Assembly (NCBI GenBank): GCA_903932425.1
Contig: CAIZGG010000099.1
Span: 1 to 60,811 of the forward strand
Direction of reading: 5' to 3'
DNA length: 60,811 nt
Origin: an uncultured beta proteobacterium
GTDB taxonomy: Bacteria > Pseudomonadota > Gammaproteobacteria > Burkholderiales > Burkholderiaceae_B
Shown piece after piece: positions 18,064 through 26,614 of this stretch (positions within the stretch are counted from its first letter, which is position 1; each line of letters begins with the position of its first letter). The position numbers and the translations under genes were made by a program. The notes under the pieces are model-generated. The model saw only the letters and a list, made by a program, of their open reading frames with translations, had not been told where the DNA came from and did no database searches.

Positions 18064-18654
18064 ATGGCCAACACTCGCCCGCAGGCTGCAACAAAGCAAA
18101 CGCCCAAGCCCCATCCAAATGAATTTCGCTTGGTTTGGCTTGATATGGAAATGACTGGGCTTGATCCCGAAAAAGAACGCATTATTGAGGTGGCAGTGGT
18201 CATCACTGAGCCCGATCTGACAATCGTGGCCGAGGGCCCCGTGCTTGTGGTGCATCAACCTGATAGTTTGCTCGACGCCATGGACAGTTGGAATAAATCG
18301 ACTCATGGCAAAAGCGGCTTGGTCGAGCGCGTCAAAGCCTCGACGCTGACAGAGTCTGAGGTCGAAGACCAGTTGATCGCCTTTATGGCGCAATACGTGC
18401 CTGCAGGTAAGTCGCCACTTTGCGGCAACACGGTCAGCCAGGATCGGCGGTTTATGTTTAATTACATGCCTAAACTCGAGCAGTTTTTTCATTACCGCAC
18501 GATTGATGTCAGCACAATCAAAGAGCTGGCGCGACGCTGGAAACCCGAGTTACTAAAAGGGTTCGAAAAGCGTAGCAAGCATGAGGCACTCGCTGATATT
18601 TATGAATCGATTGATGAGTTGAAGTATTACCGCGAACACTTTATCAAAATCTAG
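18064..18654 (+). CDS. orn: Oligoribonuclease
   Basis: 3'-5' exoribonuclease that finishes RNA decay by degrading dinucleotides, including pGpG. It is 196 residues from ATG 18064. The DEDDh motifs are all visible: [16 protein letters not shown] (Exo I), [12 protein letters not shown] (Exo II) and [11 protein letters not shown] (Exo III). The tail YYREHFIKI is typical. It has about 17 residues of extra N-terminus ([15 protein letters not shown]). It is divergent from the M48 protease; its stop overlaps the end of the convergent MATE gene by 4 nt. Confidence 0.96.
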   Translation: MANTRPQAATKQTPKPHPNEFRLVWLDMEMTGLDPEKERIIEVAVVITEPDLTIVAEGPVLVVHQPDSLLDAMDSWNKSTHGKSGLVERVKASTLTESEVEDQLIAFMAQYVPAGKSPLCGNTVSQDRRFMFNYMPKLEQFFHYRTIDVSTIKELARRWKPELLKGFEKRSKHEALADIYESIDELKYYREHFIKI

Positions 18655-20084
18655 CGGCTGGGCCGAGTCGCGTCTGCGCTCGCTGCGCGCATTTTTTTGC
18701 GGATAATGATCCGGTACCAAGAGTGCAGCAAGACGGTTGACGTGGCAAGCCCGATGGTCGCCATCAGCCACATACTGCCCGCGCCTACGGGCGACCCTGC
18801 TAGTAGCTGATTGCGCACCGGTTCGATCAAACTTTTGCCAGGACCAAAGCCCATCCACCAGCCACCTGAGAGCCCAACAACCATCAGGGCAAAGGTTTGT
18901 AGCAGCATTGGCACGAAAGCGATCTTGTGCGCCCGCAGCAAATAACTATTAATGCACTGCATCGCATCAACGAGATGAAAGAAAGGAAGCAAGACCAGCA
19001 ATGACAACGCGACGCTCGCGACAGCGGGGTTGTTTGTATAGGCCGCGACGATGAGTTCTCGACCAAAGAACAGGGCCAGGGCTGTGATCACTGCGCCGCA
19101 TAGTCCAACGACCAACCCCATCATGCTGGTGCGGTGTGCCTGATAAATCTGGCGTGCACCAATCGCCTGCGCAGTAAGGGCTGCCGTGGCGACCCCAATT
19201 GACATTGGCATCATATAGGCGAGGGCGGCCAGATTGGACATGACTTGGTGTCCGCCGATGGCTGCAATACCCTCTTGGGCGACTAACAAAGACATAAACG
19301 TAAAGGCGCAGACCTCAACGAGGTATGAACCGCCCATCGGTAGGCCAAGCTTCAAAATGGTTCCGATGCTTTTGAAGTCGGGCACACCAAGGGTTAAGTG
19401 AAACTGGCGATAAAAAGGATGGCGCAGCACGACCCATAGACCCAACACCAGTGTGATCCAAAACACAATGGCTGAAGAGATTCCCGCGCCGGTCGCGCCA
19501 AGCGCAGGCAAACCCCAGTTACCAAAAATCAGCAGCCAGTTCAAAAATGCCTTCAGGGCGATGCCGATCAGATTCAAACTCATGACAAGTTTAGGGCGGG
19601 ATACCGCGTTGGCTAACCCATAAATCGTGCGAAACAACAGTGCAGCGGGTAGACCAAAAGTTAACGCCCAGAGGTAGTGATGCACACTGGTACGGACCTC
19701 GGGGGCGATTTCACCCGAGAAACTGAGCCAGACGTCAGGAAACAGCATGACGACACCGCCAATGACGGACAGCAGCAGCGACACCCAAACACCTTGTCCC
19801 CAAACTTGCCCAACCTTTTTAAGCTCGCCAGCGCCAAAGTGTTGCGCCTGGATCGGAATCAAGGCGTGCATGACACCGATCAAGCCGATGAAGATTGAGA
19901 TGTAAATGGCAATCGAGAGGGCCATCGTGGCCAAATCGGTTGGGCTGGCGTGGCCAGTCATAGCCGTGTCGAGCACCCCAAAGGCCATACCTGCCCACGA
20001 ACTAATGAGCACCGGCCACGACTGCTTAAGAATCGCCAGTAGGGTCGCTTTACGGGATTGCGGTGCAGAATGTAATGCGGTCAT
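18651..20084 (-). CDS. MATE family efflux transporter (NorM-like)
   Basis: Cation-coupled multidrug exporter with 12 membrane helices in two MatE domains. It is 477 residues. Recognisable segments are [20 protein letters not shown] in helix 1, [16 protein letters not shown] in the first half, [20 protein letters not shown], and [17 protein letters not shown] in the second half. Its start overlaps the stop of the ArnT-like gene by 4 nt, suggesting a two-gene operon transcribed leftward. Whether it moves drugs or a lipid-linked precursor cannot be told. Confidence 0.9.
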   Translation of the reverse strand: MTALHSAPQSRKATLLAILKQSWPVLISSWAGMAFGVLDTAMTGHASPTDLATMALSIAIYISIFIGLIGVMHALIPIQAQHFGAGELKKVGQVWGQGVWVSLLLSVIGGVVMLFPDVWLSFSGEIAPEVRTSVHHYLWALTFGLPAALLFRTIYGLANAVSRPKLVMSLNLIGIALKAFLNWLLIFGNWGLPALGATGAGISSAIVFWITLVLGLWVVLRHPFYRQFHLTLGVPDFKSIGTILKLGLPMGGSYLVEVCAFTFMSLLVAQEGIAAIGGHQVMSNLAALAYMMPMSIGVATAALTAQAIGARQIYQAHRTSMMGLVVGLCGAVITALALFFGRELIVAAYTNNPAVASVALSLLVLLPFFHLVDAMQCINSYLLRAHKIAFVPMLLQTFALMVVGLSGGWWMGFGPGKSLIEPVRNQLLAGSPVGAGSMWLMATIGLATSTVLLHSWYRIIIRKKMRAASADATRPSR

Positions 20085-21814
20085 TGAGTCGAGATACGCA
20101 GCAAGCGATAGCGGTCATAGCGGTCGGCGCCGCGTGATCCTTGCCACAATACTTTTGCGACATCACTGTAGCCCGCCGAGCCATCTTCAATTTGCTTGAG
20201 TGTCGTTTGCTGCAGCACAAAAGGGCAGCGTGAATCATACGTAAACGTAAGACCATCAAACACATAGAGTGAGGCGCGCGGCCCAAGGGATAAACCCTGC
20301 GCACGCATACAACTTGCTTGTCCCGAGTCGGCCACTGCAAGCGCCAGCGCTTGTTTGACCTGGCCTGACATTGGGCGATAACTTCGCACGTAGTCAAGCG
20401 GGGGGAGCCATAATAAAACTAAAAGTAGCCAGGTCAGCGTTAAGCCCGACGCGCATAGCAGTGAGCCGCGCCACAGCACTGCGGGCCGTAATCTGAGTCG
20501 CCAGATGATCAACGCAACCCAGCCAAGAGTGACCAGCGCAGCGGCAACGACAGGCCACCATAATAGTCGCGGTTCGTAACCGATCGTTTGGCGAGCGATG
20601 TTTAGCGAGATTTGCTTAGGGATGCCGAAGTGCAGGGCAAACCAGCCAAGCCATACACACACGATGGTGACTGAAAAACACATCAAGGCAAACCAGTCGA
20701 GTGCGTTGATGACACCACGACGCATCGTTGGCAAAGCGAAGGCTGCCAACGCAGCAAGCGGCACGACAAATAAGACATATTCGGGTTCGCCCGGCTCTTG
20801 CAACACCGGCAACGTGAGCAGTACGCCAAAGAGAAACGCAAGAGGCAACCAGATATGTGGGGCGGTGATCCAGCGTCGCCATTGCCAAACCGCTAACAAA
20901 GCCAGGGGCCAGATTGGCCAAAGAAACCAAGGCAAATCACGCAGGGGGCGCATGGCCACTTCGAACTCTGGCAGGCCAAGGCGGGTGGTGTTCCAGTAGC
21001 GCCAGGCTTCGATCCAATCGGGGTCTGCGCGTGTGGCGAGTGTCCACCATGTAGCGATGAGGGCGCTCGCGATCACAATGGCACCCAAGATATGGTGGCG
21101 CTTGGGCCACAAGCCGCTTCTGGGGTGGATGGCAAACAACAGGGCGAATAGAACAGGTATCAGGCCCGGCCAGGCTCTGCTAAAAAAAGCGCCAGCCAGT
21201 GCGACGGCTAATAAGGCCGCCCCAGATTTTGGTTTGTCTAGCATGCGTGCCAAAGCGAAGAATGCCAGTGCATGACAAGCAATGTGCGCTGGCACGATTG
21301 AGGTTTCGTGCAAGCGTGACAAGATACCGATCGTGGCCAAGAGTAGCAGCGCAGCCGCATCGGCTAACAGTCTGCCGTAGTCTTTGACCGACGGTTCACC
21401 GCCAAAGGGAAGGGCCAGGGGTTGTGCTTCGGTGCGTCGTCCCAGCAGATACGTGCCGTACCACAACGACGCCAGGGTCAGCGAAAACCACACTAAGTTC
21501 GCGAGCCGCGAGGCCACGATATCGCCCAGTAGCGATCCGAACAGTGCCACTAAGCCACCGCCTGCCCACATTGTCAGGGGGCCATCTTGCGCGAGCCCTA
21601 GTGGTCCGATGTGAGGGGTCAGCCATCCCGTATTGCCGTGCAAAGCCGAGAGCATGCTCGCTAAGCCGACCACGTCGTCGGTTTTCCAGGGATCACGCCC
21701 TAGGAGACCTGCAACGATGTACGAAAATGCCAGCACAAACAACAATAGCCGCGGTAATTTAACCGTGGCCGGTGCGGTCATGCGAGCGGGAGTGGCTGGA
21801 TGTTTTGGGGACAC
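20081..21814 (-). CDS. ArnT-like membrane glycosyltransferase (GT-C fold)
   Basis: A 577-residue polytopic protein of the dolichyl-phosphate-mannose or lipid A aminosugar transferase type (GT39/GT83). The first periplasmic loop holds the acidic motif GRDPWKTDDVVG, where GT-C enzymes keep their catalytic Asp. About a dozen hydrophobic helices follow, then a C-terminal soluble domain (RYDRYRLLRIST). ArnT-type enzymes transfer a sugar from undecaprenyl phosphate to lipid A on the periplasmic face. It is the first gene of a leftward pair with the MATE transporter. With the glycosyltransferase and deacetylase at 50352-52224 it could form a complete amino-sugar modification route. The acceptor is not proven. 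Confidence 0.75.
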   Translation of the reverse strand: MSPKHPATPARMTAPATVKLPRLLLFVLAFSYIVAGLLGRDPWKTDDVVGLASMLSALHGNTGWLTPHIGPLGLAQDGPLTMWAGGGLVALFGSLLGDIVASRLANLVWFSLTLASLWYGTYLLGRRTEAQPLALPFGGEPSVKDYGRLLADAAALLLLATIGILSRLHETSIVPAHIACHALAFFALARMLDKPKSGAALLAVALAGAFFSRAWPGLIPVLFALLFAIHPRSGLWPKRHHILGAIVIASALIATWWTLATRADPDWIEAWRYWNTTRLGLPEFEVAMRPLRDLPWFLWPIWPLALLAVWQWRRWITAPHIWLPLAFLFGVLLTLPVLQEPGEPEYVLFVVPLAALAAFALPTMRRGVINALDWFALMCFSVTIVCVWLGWFALHFGIPKQISLNIARQTIGYEPRLLWWPVVAAALVTLGWVALIIWRLRLRPAVLWRGSLLCASGLTLTWLLLVLLWLPPLDYVRSYRPMSGQVKQALALAVADSGQASCMRAQGLSLGPRASLYVFDGLTFTYDSRCPFVLQQTTLKQIEDGSAGYSDVAKVLWQGSRGADRYDRYRLLRISTQ

Positions 21815-21846
21815 GTCTGGAATATAGCCTGCTGGGGCGTTCTGAC

Positions 21847-21873
21847 AAAAAAAAGGCAGCCAAAGGCTGCCTT
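21847..21873 (-). terminator. Rho-independent terminator after rpmE2
   Basis: On the minus strand, a 9-bp stem (AAGGCAGCC / GGCTGCCTT) with an AAA loop runs into an eight-base T tract. It lies about 30 nt after the rpmE2 stop. Confidence 0.9.
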
Positions 21874-21904
21874 GGTTTACGCAAGTTGACCGTTAGGGAT
21901 CAAA

Positions 21905-22171
21905 TTACGCAGACGCCTTTTTTGTACCTGTTGTGCGAGCAAAACGCGCACGGAATTTTTCGACACGGCCGGTTTCAACCAAGCGAGTTTGAGCGCCGGT
22001 GTAGAAAGGATGTGATTCAGAAGTGACGTCGCATTTAAACAAAGGCATGGTCTTGCCATCGATTTCGATGGTTTCACGGCTTGTGAGCGTTGAACGTGTC
22101 ACAAATTTGTTGCCAGTTTGCAGGTCAACAAAGGCCACGTCTTGATATTTTGGATGAATGCCGTCTTTCAT
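21905..22171 (-). CDS. rpmE2: 50S ribosomal protein L31, type B (zinc-independent)
   Basis: Large-subunit protein at the central protuberance. It is 88 residues, starting MKDGIHPKYQDVAFVDL, with KCDVTSESHPFYTG, the L31 type B signature. It lacks the CxxC pairs of the zinc form, so this is the C-minus paralogue normally used under zinc limitation in bacteria that have both forms. If it is the only L31 in the genome it is constitutive; that cannot be seen here. No clear Zur site was recognised upstream. It is divergent from the spermidine-synthase-like gene. Confidence 0.95.
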   Translation of the reverse strand: MKDGIHPKYQDVAFVDLQTGNKFVTRSTLTSRETIEIDGKTMPLFKCDVTSESHPFYTGAQTRLVETGRVEKFRARFARTTGTKKASA

Positions 22172-22371
22172 TTTGAATCCTTTAAGGTTGGTCGGGTCGC
22201 CGGTGGGTGAGATGTTGTCTAAAGAGGACTACCTCTGACAGCCCGCCACGTATCCTGAGTTCAGCCCAGCATTCTACAATGAATAGGTGCTTAAAGCAAA
22301 GCAGCAATGCTATCCTGACAGCCGTGTCTTTTAAAAAGACCTATTTAAAACAAGCCCTTGGAGCCTCCATC

Positions 22372-23127
22372 GTGTCACGCAAGCATGAAATCCCGACCAT
22401 ATCCGAGGCCGCAGGTGTTCGTTATCTACATTTCGGGACTGAATGGGTGCAGGGGGCTATGTGGGTGGATCAGCCTGCTGAGCTCGTGCTTGAGTACACC
22501 GCCCAATTAATGGCTTGGTTGTTGTTTCTGAATCCGTCCCGAGGGCAAGACCTTGGTTTGTTAGGGTTGGGAGCGGGCTCAGTCGCGCGGTTTTGCCTCA
22601 AGCACACTCAGCACCGTCTGCGCGTGGTCGAATGGAACCCCCTTGTGACGTCAGCGTGCGAGTTGTACTTTAAATTACCAAGGCCCGCCCGCCTGAAGAT
22701 TGACCACTGTGATGCCGCAGAGTGGGTCGCCGACCCCGAACAACAGGGCAGTTGTGCGGTGCTGATGGTGGATATTTATGATGGACAGGCTCGGGGGCCC
22801 GTGCGAGATTCATTAGAGTTTTATCAAAATTGCCGCGCAGCGCTCAGTGAGGTGGGTATGTTGACCGTCAATTTATTTGGCGCTCACGCGAGTTTTGAAC
22901 GCAATATTCGCAATCTGAGCCAGGCCTTCGATGGGCGACTGTTGACGCTTCCTCAGATTGATGCGGGCAACCAGATCGTGTTGGCGTTCAAGGGACCCAA
23001 GCTTGAGGTGTCAATTGAACGGTTATTATCACGCGCCGAGGATGTTGAGAAGCAATATGGGCTGCCGGCAAAAAAGTGGGCGCGCTCGATGCTGGGCCGT
23101 GCTGAAAATTCAATGTTGGTGATTTGA
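22372..23127 (+). CDS. Spermidine synthase-like Rossmann-fold protein
   Basis: A 251-residue protein of the spermidine synthase/SAM-dependent transferase fold. The nucleotide-binding loop is LGLLGLGAGSVARFCL, the acidic residue after strand 2 is in LRVVEWNPLV, and the acidic catalytic-type loop is AVLMVDIYDGQ. True spermidine synthases have GGGDGG and a DSSDP-type motif; both are altered here, so aminopropyl transfer is uncertain and a methyltransferase-like role is possible. I start at GTG 22372, with a ttggag site about 9 nt upstream and a plausible N-terminus (SRKHEIPTISEAAG). ATG 22279 in the same frame would add 31 residues. A 15-bp tandem repeat follows the stop. Confidence 0.75.
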   Translation: MSRKHEIPTISEAAGVRYLHFGTEWVQGAMWVDQPAELVLEYTAQLMAWLLFLNPSRGQDLGLLGLGAGSVARFCLKHTQHRLRVVEWNPLVTSACELYFKLPRPARLKIDHCDAAEWVADPEQQGSCAVLMVDIYDGQARGPVRDSLEFYQNCRAALSEVGMLTVNLFGAHASFERNIRNLSQAFDGRLLTLPQIDAGNQIVLAFKGPKLEVSIERLLSRAEDVEKQYGLPAKKWARSMLGRAENSMLVI

Positions 23128-23133
23128 GCAACG

Positions 23134-23193
23134 CAGCAGACAGCACGGCAGCAGACAGCACGGCAGCAGACAGCACCGCAGCAGACAGCCACG
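23134..23193 (+). repeat. Four tandem copies of a 15-bp repeat
   Basis: The unit CAGCAGACAGCACGG is present twice exactly (23134-23148 and 23149-23163). Two diverging copies follow, ending caccg and ccacg. It lies between the stop of the spermidine-synthase-like gene and the start of the ABC substrate-binding protein, 25 nt upstream of that start. Fifteen bases is a multiple of three but no start codon opens this frame. Likely a replication-slippage minisatellite with variable copy number. Confidence 0.85.
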
Positions 23194-23217
23194 CACAATG
23201 AGAGAAAGATTGGTTCA

Positions 23218-24186
23218 ATGATATTTCGGGCTTACATTTCGCTGTTGCTCTGCGGGCTCCTGTGTCTGGTGGCGCCTAGCGCTTGGGCGCAAACCAAGTC
23301 GGTGTTTGTGTTGGGCACTGAGCGAGGCCCTGCGGCCGAGGCGATGCGAGAAGGCCTGCGCGACGCCTTGAAATCGGTTGGCTTTATTGAAGGCCGCAAC
23401 CTCAAGATGATTGTTGAGACGGTGGTTGACGACGAGCAAAAGCTCAGTCAGCAAGCACTGAACTTAGTTTTAGCGCGCCCGGATGTGTTGGTGGCCCTGT
23501 CGGCACCCGCCGCGCAGGCATTGATGCGACACACCAAGCAAATGCCGATTGTGTTTGCTGGTGTCACCGATCCCGTGCAAGCCGAGTTGGTGCCCAGTTG
23601 GTCCGCATCGGGCTCGAACGTCACCGGAGTTTCTGACCTGCTGACGATGGCCCGTAGGGCTCAGTTGGTTCGGCAGTTTGTTCCGCAGGCGAGGCGGGTC
23701 GGCGTGGTGTACAACCCAGCCGACGCAGCCTCCGTGCTTGTGATTCGAGAATTTCAAGAACAGCTGACAAAAGCCGGAATGCTGATGGTTGAGGTCGCCG
23801 CGTCACGCGCCTTAGACGTTGCTGCCGCCGCGCGAAGTTTGATTGGCAAGGTCGACGCAATGCACACCTTTTGGGATTCGCATACCCAAGCGGCGTACCC
23901 AGGCTTGGTGAAAGTGGCCAACGATTCAAAGATTGCGCTGCTGGCTGCAGACACTCTCAGCGTGCAAGCCGGAGCCTTGGCAGCCCTGGTGGTCACTGAG
24001 CGCGACGTGGGAGTGGCCGCAGGTCGTCAAGTCGTTCGCATTTTGCGTGGAGCCAAGCCGGGCGCGATTGCTCCAGAAACCATTAGCAGGCCTCAGATTC
24101 AAATCAACCTGGTCGCTGCAAAAAAGCAAGGCGTCAGCCTGTCTGAAGCCTTGCTCAAGAGCGCGACTGTCATTGTGAAAGAGTGA
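23218..24186 (+). CDS. ABC transporter substrate-binding protein, TrpX-like (PF04392 type)
   Basis: Periplasmic binding protein of 322 residues. The signal peptide is AYISLLLCGLLCLVAPSAWA, cleaved before QTKSVFVLG. The two-lobe fold characteristic of the TrpX/YtfQ-unrelated ABC_sub_bind family follows: GFIEGRNLKMIVETVVDD, PIVFAGVTDPVQAELV, ARRVGVVYNPADAAS and VTERDVGVAAGRQVVRIL. No permease or ATPase gene is next to it, although this family is usually encoded with both. It may serve a transporter encoded elsewhere or act as a sensor partner. The next gene, pdxJ, begins about 100 nt downstream. The ligand is unknown; aromatic amino acids are known for TrpX. Confidence 0.85.
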   Translation: MIFRAYISLLLCGLLCLVAPSAWAQTKSVFVLGTERGPAAEAMREGLRDALKSVGFIEGRNLKMIVETVVDDEQKLSQQALNLVLARPDVLVALSAPAAQALMRHTKQMPIVFAGVTDPVQAELVPSWSASGSNVTGVSDLLTMARRAQLVRQFVPQARRVGVVYNPADAASVLVIREFQEQLTKAGMLMVEVAASRALDVAAAARSLIGKVDAMHTFWDSHTQAAYPGLVKVANDSKIALLAADTLSVQAGALAALVVTERDVGVAAGRQVVRILRGAKPGAIAPETISRPQIQINLVAAKKQGVSLSEALLKSATVIVKE

Positions 24187-24284
24187 TTGGCGGCGTGTGG
24201 GCTTTGTAAGCGATAATGTGGTGAGTGGGCGAGAATTTAAAGCCCTTGATCGTATAGCCACACACTGGATAAGTCGCCCTCACT

Positions 24285-25049
24285 ATGATTGATCTTGGTA
24301 TCAATATTGACCACGTCGCGACACTGCGACAACAGCGCCATACGGCCTATCCCGATCCTATCGCGGCCGCTTTGTTAGCCGAAGAGGCTGGGGCTGATCT
24401 GATCACCTTGCATTTGCGCGAAGATCGACGCCACATTCAGGATGCCGACGTGTTCGCGCTGCGACCGCAACTGCGCACCCGCATGAATCTTGAGTGCGCT
24501 GTGACGGCCGAAATGCTGCAGATTGCGTGCCAGGTCGTACCACAAGACGTCTGTCTGGTGCCAGAAAAACGCGCCGAGCTCACCACTGAAGGTGGCCTTG
24601 AGGTTGCGGGTGCTTTTCAGGTCGTAGGGGCGGCGGTCAAGCAATTACAAGCATCTGGTATCCGAGTCTCACTGTTTATTGATCCTGAGGCAGTGCAGAT
24701 TCGTGCCGCCGCCGATACCGGCGCCACAGTCATCGAATTGCACACAGGTGCGTATGCAGAGGCCACGTCAGAAGCGATGGCTGCGCTCGAACTCAAACGA
24801 CTCGAGCAGGCAATTCGGGTGGCGGTAGGCTTGGGATTGCGTGTAAATGCCGGCCACGGTTTGCACTTTGGCAATGTGGCACCCGTTGCTGCACTCGAGG
24901 GCATTGCAGAGCTCAACATTGGCCATGCAATCGTGGCACAGGCAGTGTTTGATGGTTGGCAAAATACCATCCGAAACATGAAGGCCGCGATGGTGACGGC
25001 AAGGCTTAATGCTCAGCGTGGCGTGCTGTTGCAGCCCCATAAAAACTAA
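24285..25049 (+). CDS. pdxJ: Pyridoxine 5'-phosphate synthase
   Basis: Condenses 1-deoxyxylulose 5-phosphate with 3-amino-2-oxopropyl phosphate to give pyridoxine 5'-phosphate. It is 254 residues and a TIM barrel: [55 protein letters not shown]-like [13 protein letters not shown] and [16 protein letters not shown], all family signatures. It starts the pdxJ-acpS-nagZ run seen in many betaproteobacteria, with acpS 14 nt downstream. Confidence 0.97.
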   Translation: MIDLGINIDHVATLRQQRHTAYPDPIAAALLAEEAGADLITLHLREDRRHIQDADVFALRPQLRTRMNLECAVTAEMLQIACQVVPQDVCLVPEKRAELTTEGGLEVAGAFQVVGAAVKQLQASGIRVSLFIDPEAVQIRAAADTGATVIELHTGAYAEATSEAMAALELKRLEQAIRVAVGLGLRVNAGHGLHFGNVAPVAALEGIAELNIGHAIVAQAVFDGWQNTIRNMKAAMVTARLNAQRGVLLQPHKN

Positions 25050-25063
25050 CCGGGCCAGCAATT

Positions 25064-25471
25064 GTGAGTGCGATTGCCGGTATCGGAACTGACTTGGTCA
25101 AGATGGATCGTATTGATCGCGCTTGGCAGCATCACCCAGAACGCTTCCCCGAAAAAATCTTAGGTACAGATGAATTGCGTGTGTTTCGCGCTCGCGCAGC
25201 GCGTGATCGCTCCCGAGGCGTTCGCTATTTGGCGACGCGGTTTGCGGCGAAAGAGGCCTTTTCAAAGGCAATCGGGTTGGGAATGCGCATGCCGATGTGG
25301 TGGACGCGCATGCAGACCTTAAATGGGCCGGGTGGCAGGCCGCACATCGTGCTGTCTGAGCCTTTAGCACAGTGGTACGCCGAGCGTTACGGCGCGGCGC
25401 ATGTCTCGCTCACTGATGAATCTGAGTACGGTGCCGCCTATGTTGTTGTCGAGTCCTTGCCGGCGCGTTGA
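25064..25471 (+). CDS. acpS: Holo-[acyl-carrier-protein] synthase
   Basis: Transfers 4'-phosphopantetheine from CoA to apo-ACP to start fatty acid synthesis. It is 135 residues from GTG 25064, with the N-terminal metal-binding [13 protein letters not shown] and the second motif [16 protein letters not shown]. Length and motifs are standard. It follows pdxJ by 14 nt and precedes nagZ by about 50 nt. Confidence 0.95.
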   Translation: MSAIAGIGTDLVKMDRIDRAWQHHPERFPEKILGTDELRVFRARAARDRSRGVRYLATRFAAKEAFSKAIGLGMRMPMWWTRMQTLNGPGGRPHIVLSEPLAQWYAERYGAAHVSLTDESEYGAAYVVVESLPAR

Positions 25472-25519
25472 TGTCACTTCTGGCCCTGGTGCCTCTTAAC
25501 TGAACTTACGAGAGACTTT

Positions 25520-26614
25520 GTGAACGCTACTAAAAAAACAACCACAAAAACAACCACAAAAACAACGAAAACAACAACGCTCGAACGTGGTCCTTTGATG
25601 GTCGATGTCGCCGGCCACACACTCACCGCAAACGAAAAAAAGAGGCTGCAGCATCCTTTGGTGGGTGGGGTAATTTTGTTTGCCCGTAACTTTGAAAATC
25701 GCGCACAACTCGTCGCGTTGACGCGTAGCATCCATCGCTTACGTACCCCTCATTTATTGATCGCGGTTGACCACGAAGGCGGGCGCGTGCAGCGATTTCG
25801 TACTGACGGCTTTACCGTGCTGCCGTCGATGCGGTGCTTAGGTGAGCGCTGGATGCAAGACCCCTTGCAGGCGATGCGTATGGCAACTGAAGTTGGCTAT
25901 GTTTTAGGCGCCGAACTCCGAGCGTGTGACGTTGACCTGAGTTTCACGCCAGTCTTGGATCTTGATTATGGGGTGAGTTCAGTGATCGGCGATCGGTCTT
26001 TTCATCGCGATCCGCGGGTGGTCGCGATGCTGGCGCGCGCGTTGTCCCAAGGGCTGCAGCTAGCCGGGATGGCCGCTTGCGGTAAGCACTTTCCAGGTCA
26101 TGGCGCAGTCAAAGCGGATTCGCATCACGCGATCCCGCGCGACCCGCGTTCGCTCAAGCGTATTCTTCAAGAAGATGCTGCGCCCTATCAATGGCTGGGT
26201 GACCAGGTAATCGCGTCTGTCATGCCCGCGCATGTGATTTATTCAAAGGTTGATGCAAAACCCGCTGGCTTTTCATCTAAGTGGATTCAAGAGATTTTGC
26301 GCCGCAAGTTGCGCTATGACGGGGTGGTGTTTTCTGACGATCTCACGATGGAAGGCGCCGCCGTTGCAGGAGACATTCTGGCGCGCGCGCAGGCGGCTCT
26401 GCAGGCTGGTTGCGATATGGCGCTGGTTTGTAATCGCCCCGATTTAGCTGATGAATTACTGGTGCGCCTGTCACACCAGTCTGAGCCTGCCTCGGTGGCG
26501 CGTATTGCCCGTTTAATGCCTACGGTGCCCGCACCCGATTGGCAAGGGTTGCAGCAACAACCGGCCTATCAAAAGGCGCTTGAATCCGTACGTGAACTTC
26601 ATGAGCGAAGCTGA
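25520..26614 (+). CDS. nagZ: Beta-N-acetylhexosaminidase NagZ
   Basis: Cytoplasmic GH3 enzyme that removes GlcNAc from anhydromuropeptides in cell wall recycling. It is 364 residues. The core has [15 protein letters not shown], the catalytic His loop [18 protein letters not shown] and the nucleophile Asp in [13 protein letters not shown]. Unusual is the N-terminus: from GTG 25520 it encodes a Lys/Thr repeat ([16 protein letters not shown], residues 5-20) from an A/C-rich tandem repeat, before the family-like [10 protein letters not shown] at about residue 26. A gagag site is near GTG 25520. The true start might be an internal codon. The 3' end overlaps uvrC by 14 nt. Confidence 0.93.
   Translation: MNATKKTTTKTTTKTTKTTTLERGPLMVDVAGHTLTANEKKRLQHPLVGGVILFARNFENRAQLVALTRSIHRLRTPHLLIAVDHEGGRVQRFRTDGFTVLPSMRCLGERWMQDPLQAMRMATEVGYVLGAELRACDVDLSFTPVLDLDYGVSSVIGDRSFHRDPRVVAMLARALSQGLQLAGMAACGKHFPGHGAVKADSHHAIPRDPRSLKRILQEDAAPYQWLGDQVIASVMPAHVIYSKVDAKPAGFSSKWIQEILRRKLRYDGVVFSDDLTMEGAAVAGDILARAQAALQAGCDMALVCNRPDLADELLVRLSHQSEPASVARIARLMPTVPAPDWQGLQQQPAYQKALESVRELHERS
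25529..25578 (+). repeat. A/C-rich short tandem repeat in the nagZ 5' end
   Basis: About four imperfect units of a 9-12 nt word of the type AAAACAACCACA encode the Lys-Thr tract at the NagZ N-terminus. It is prone to slippage; changes by units of three keep the frame, others would shift it. Confidence 0.7.

Noticed and set aside
23134-23193. CRISPR array
   Set aside because: The 15-bp units are contiguous without spacers and there are no cas genes.
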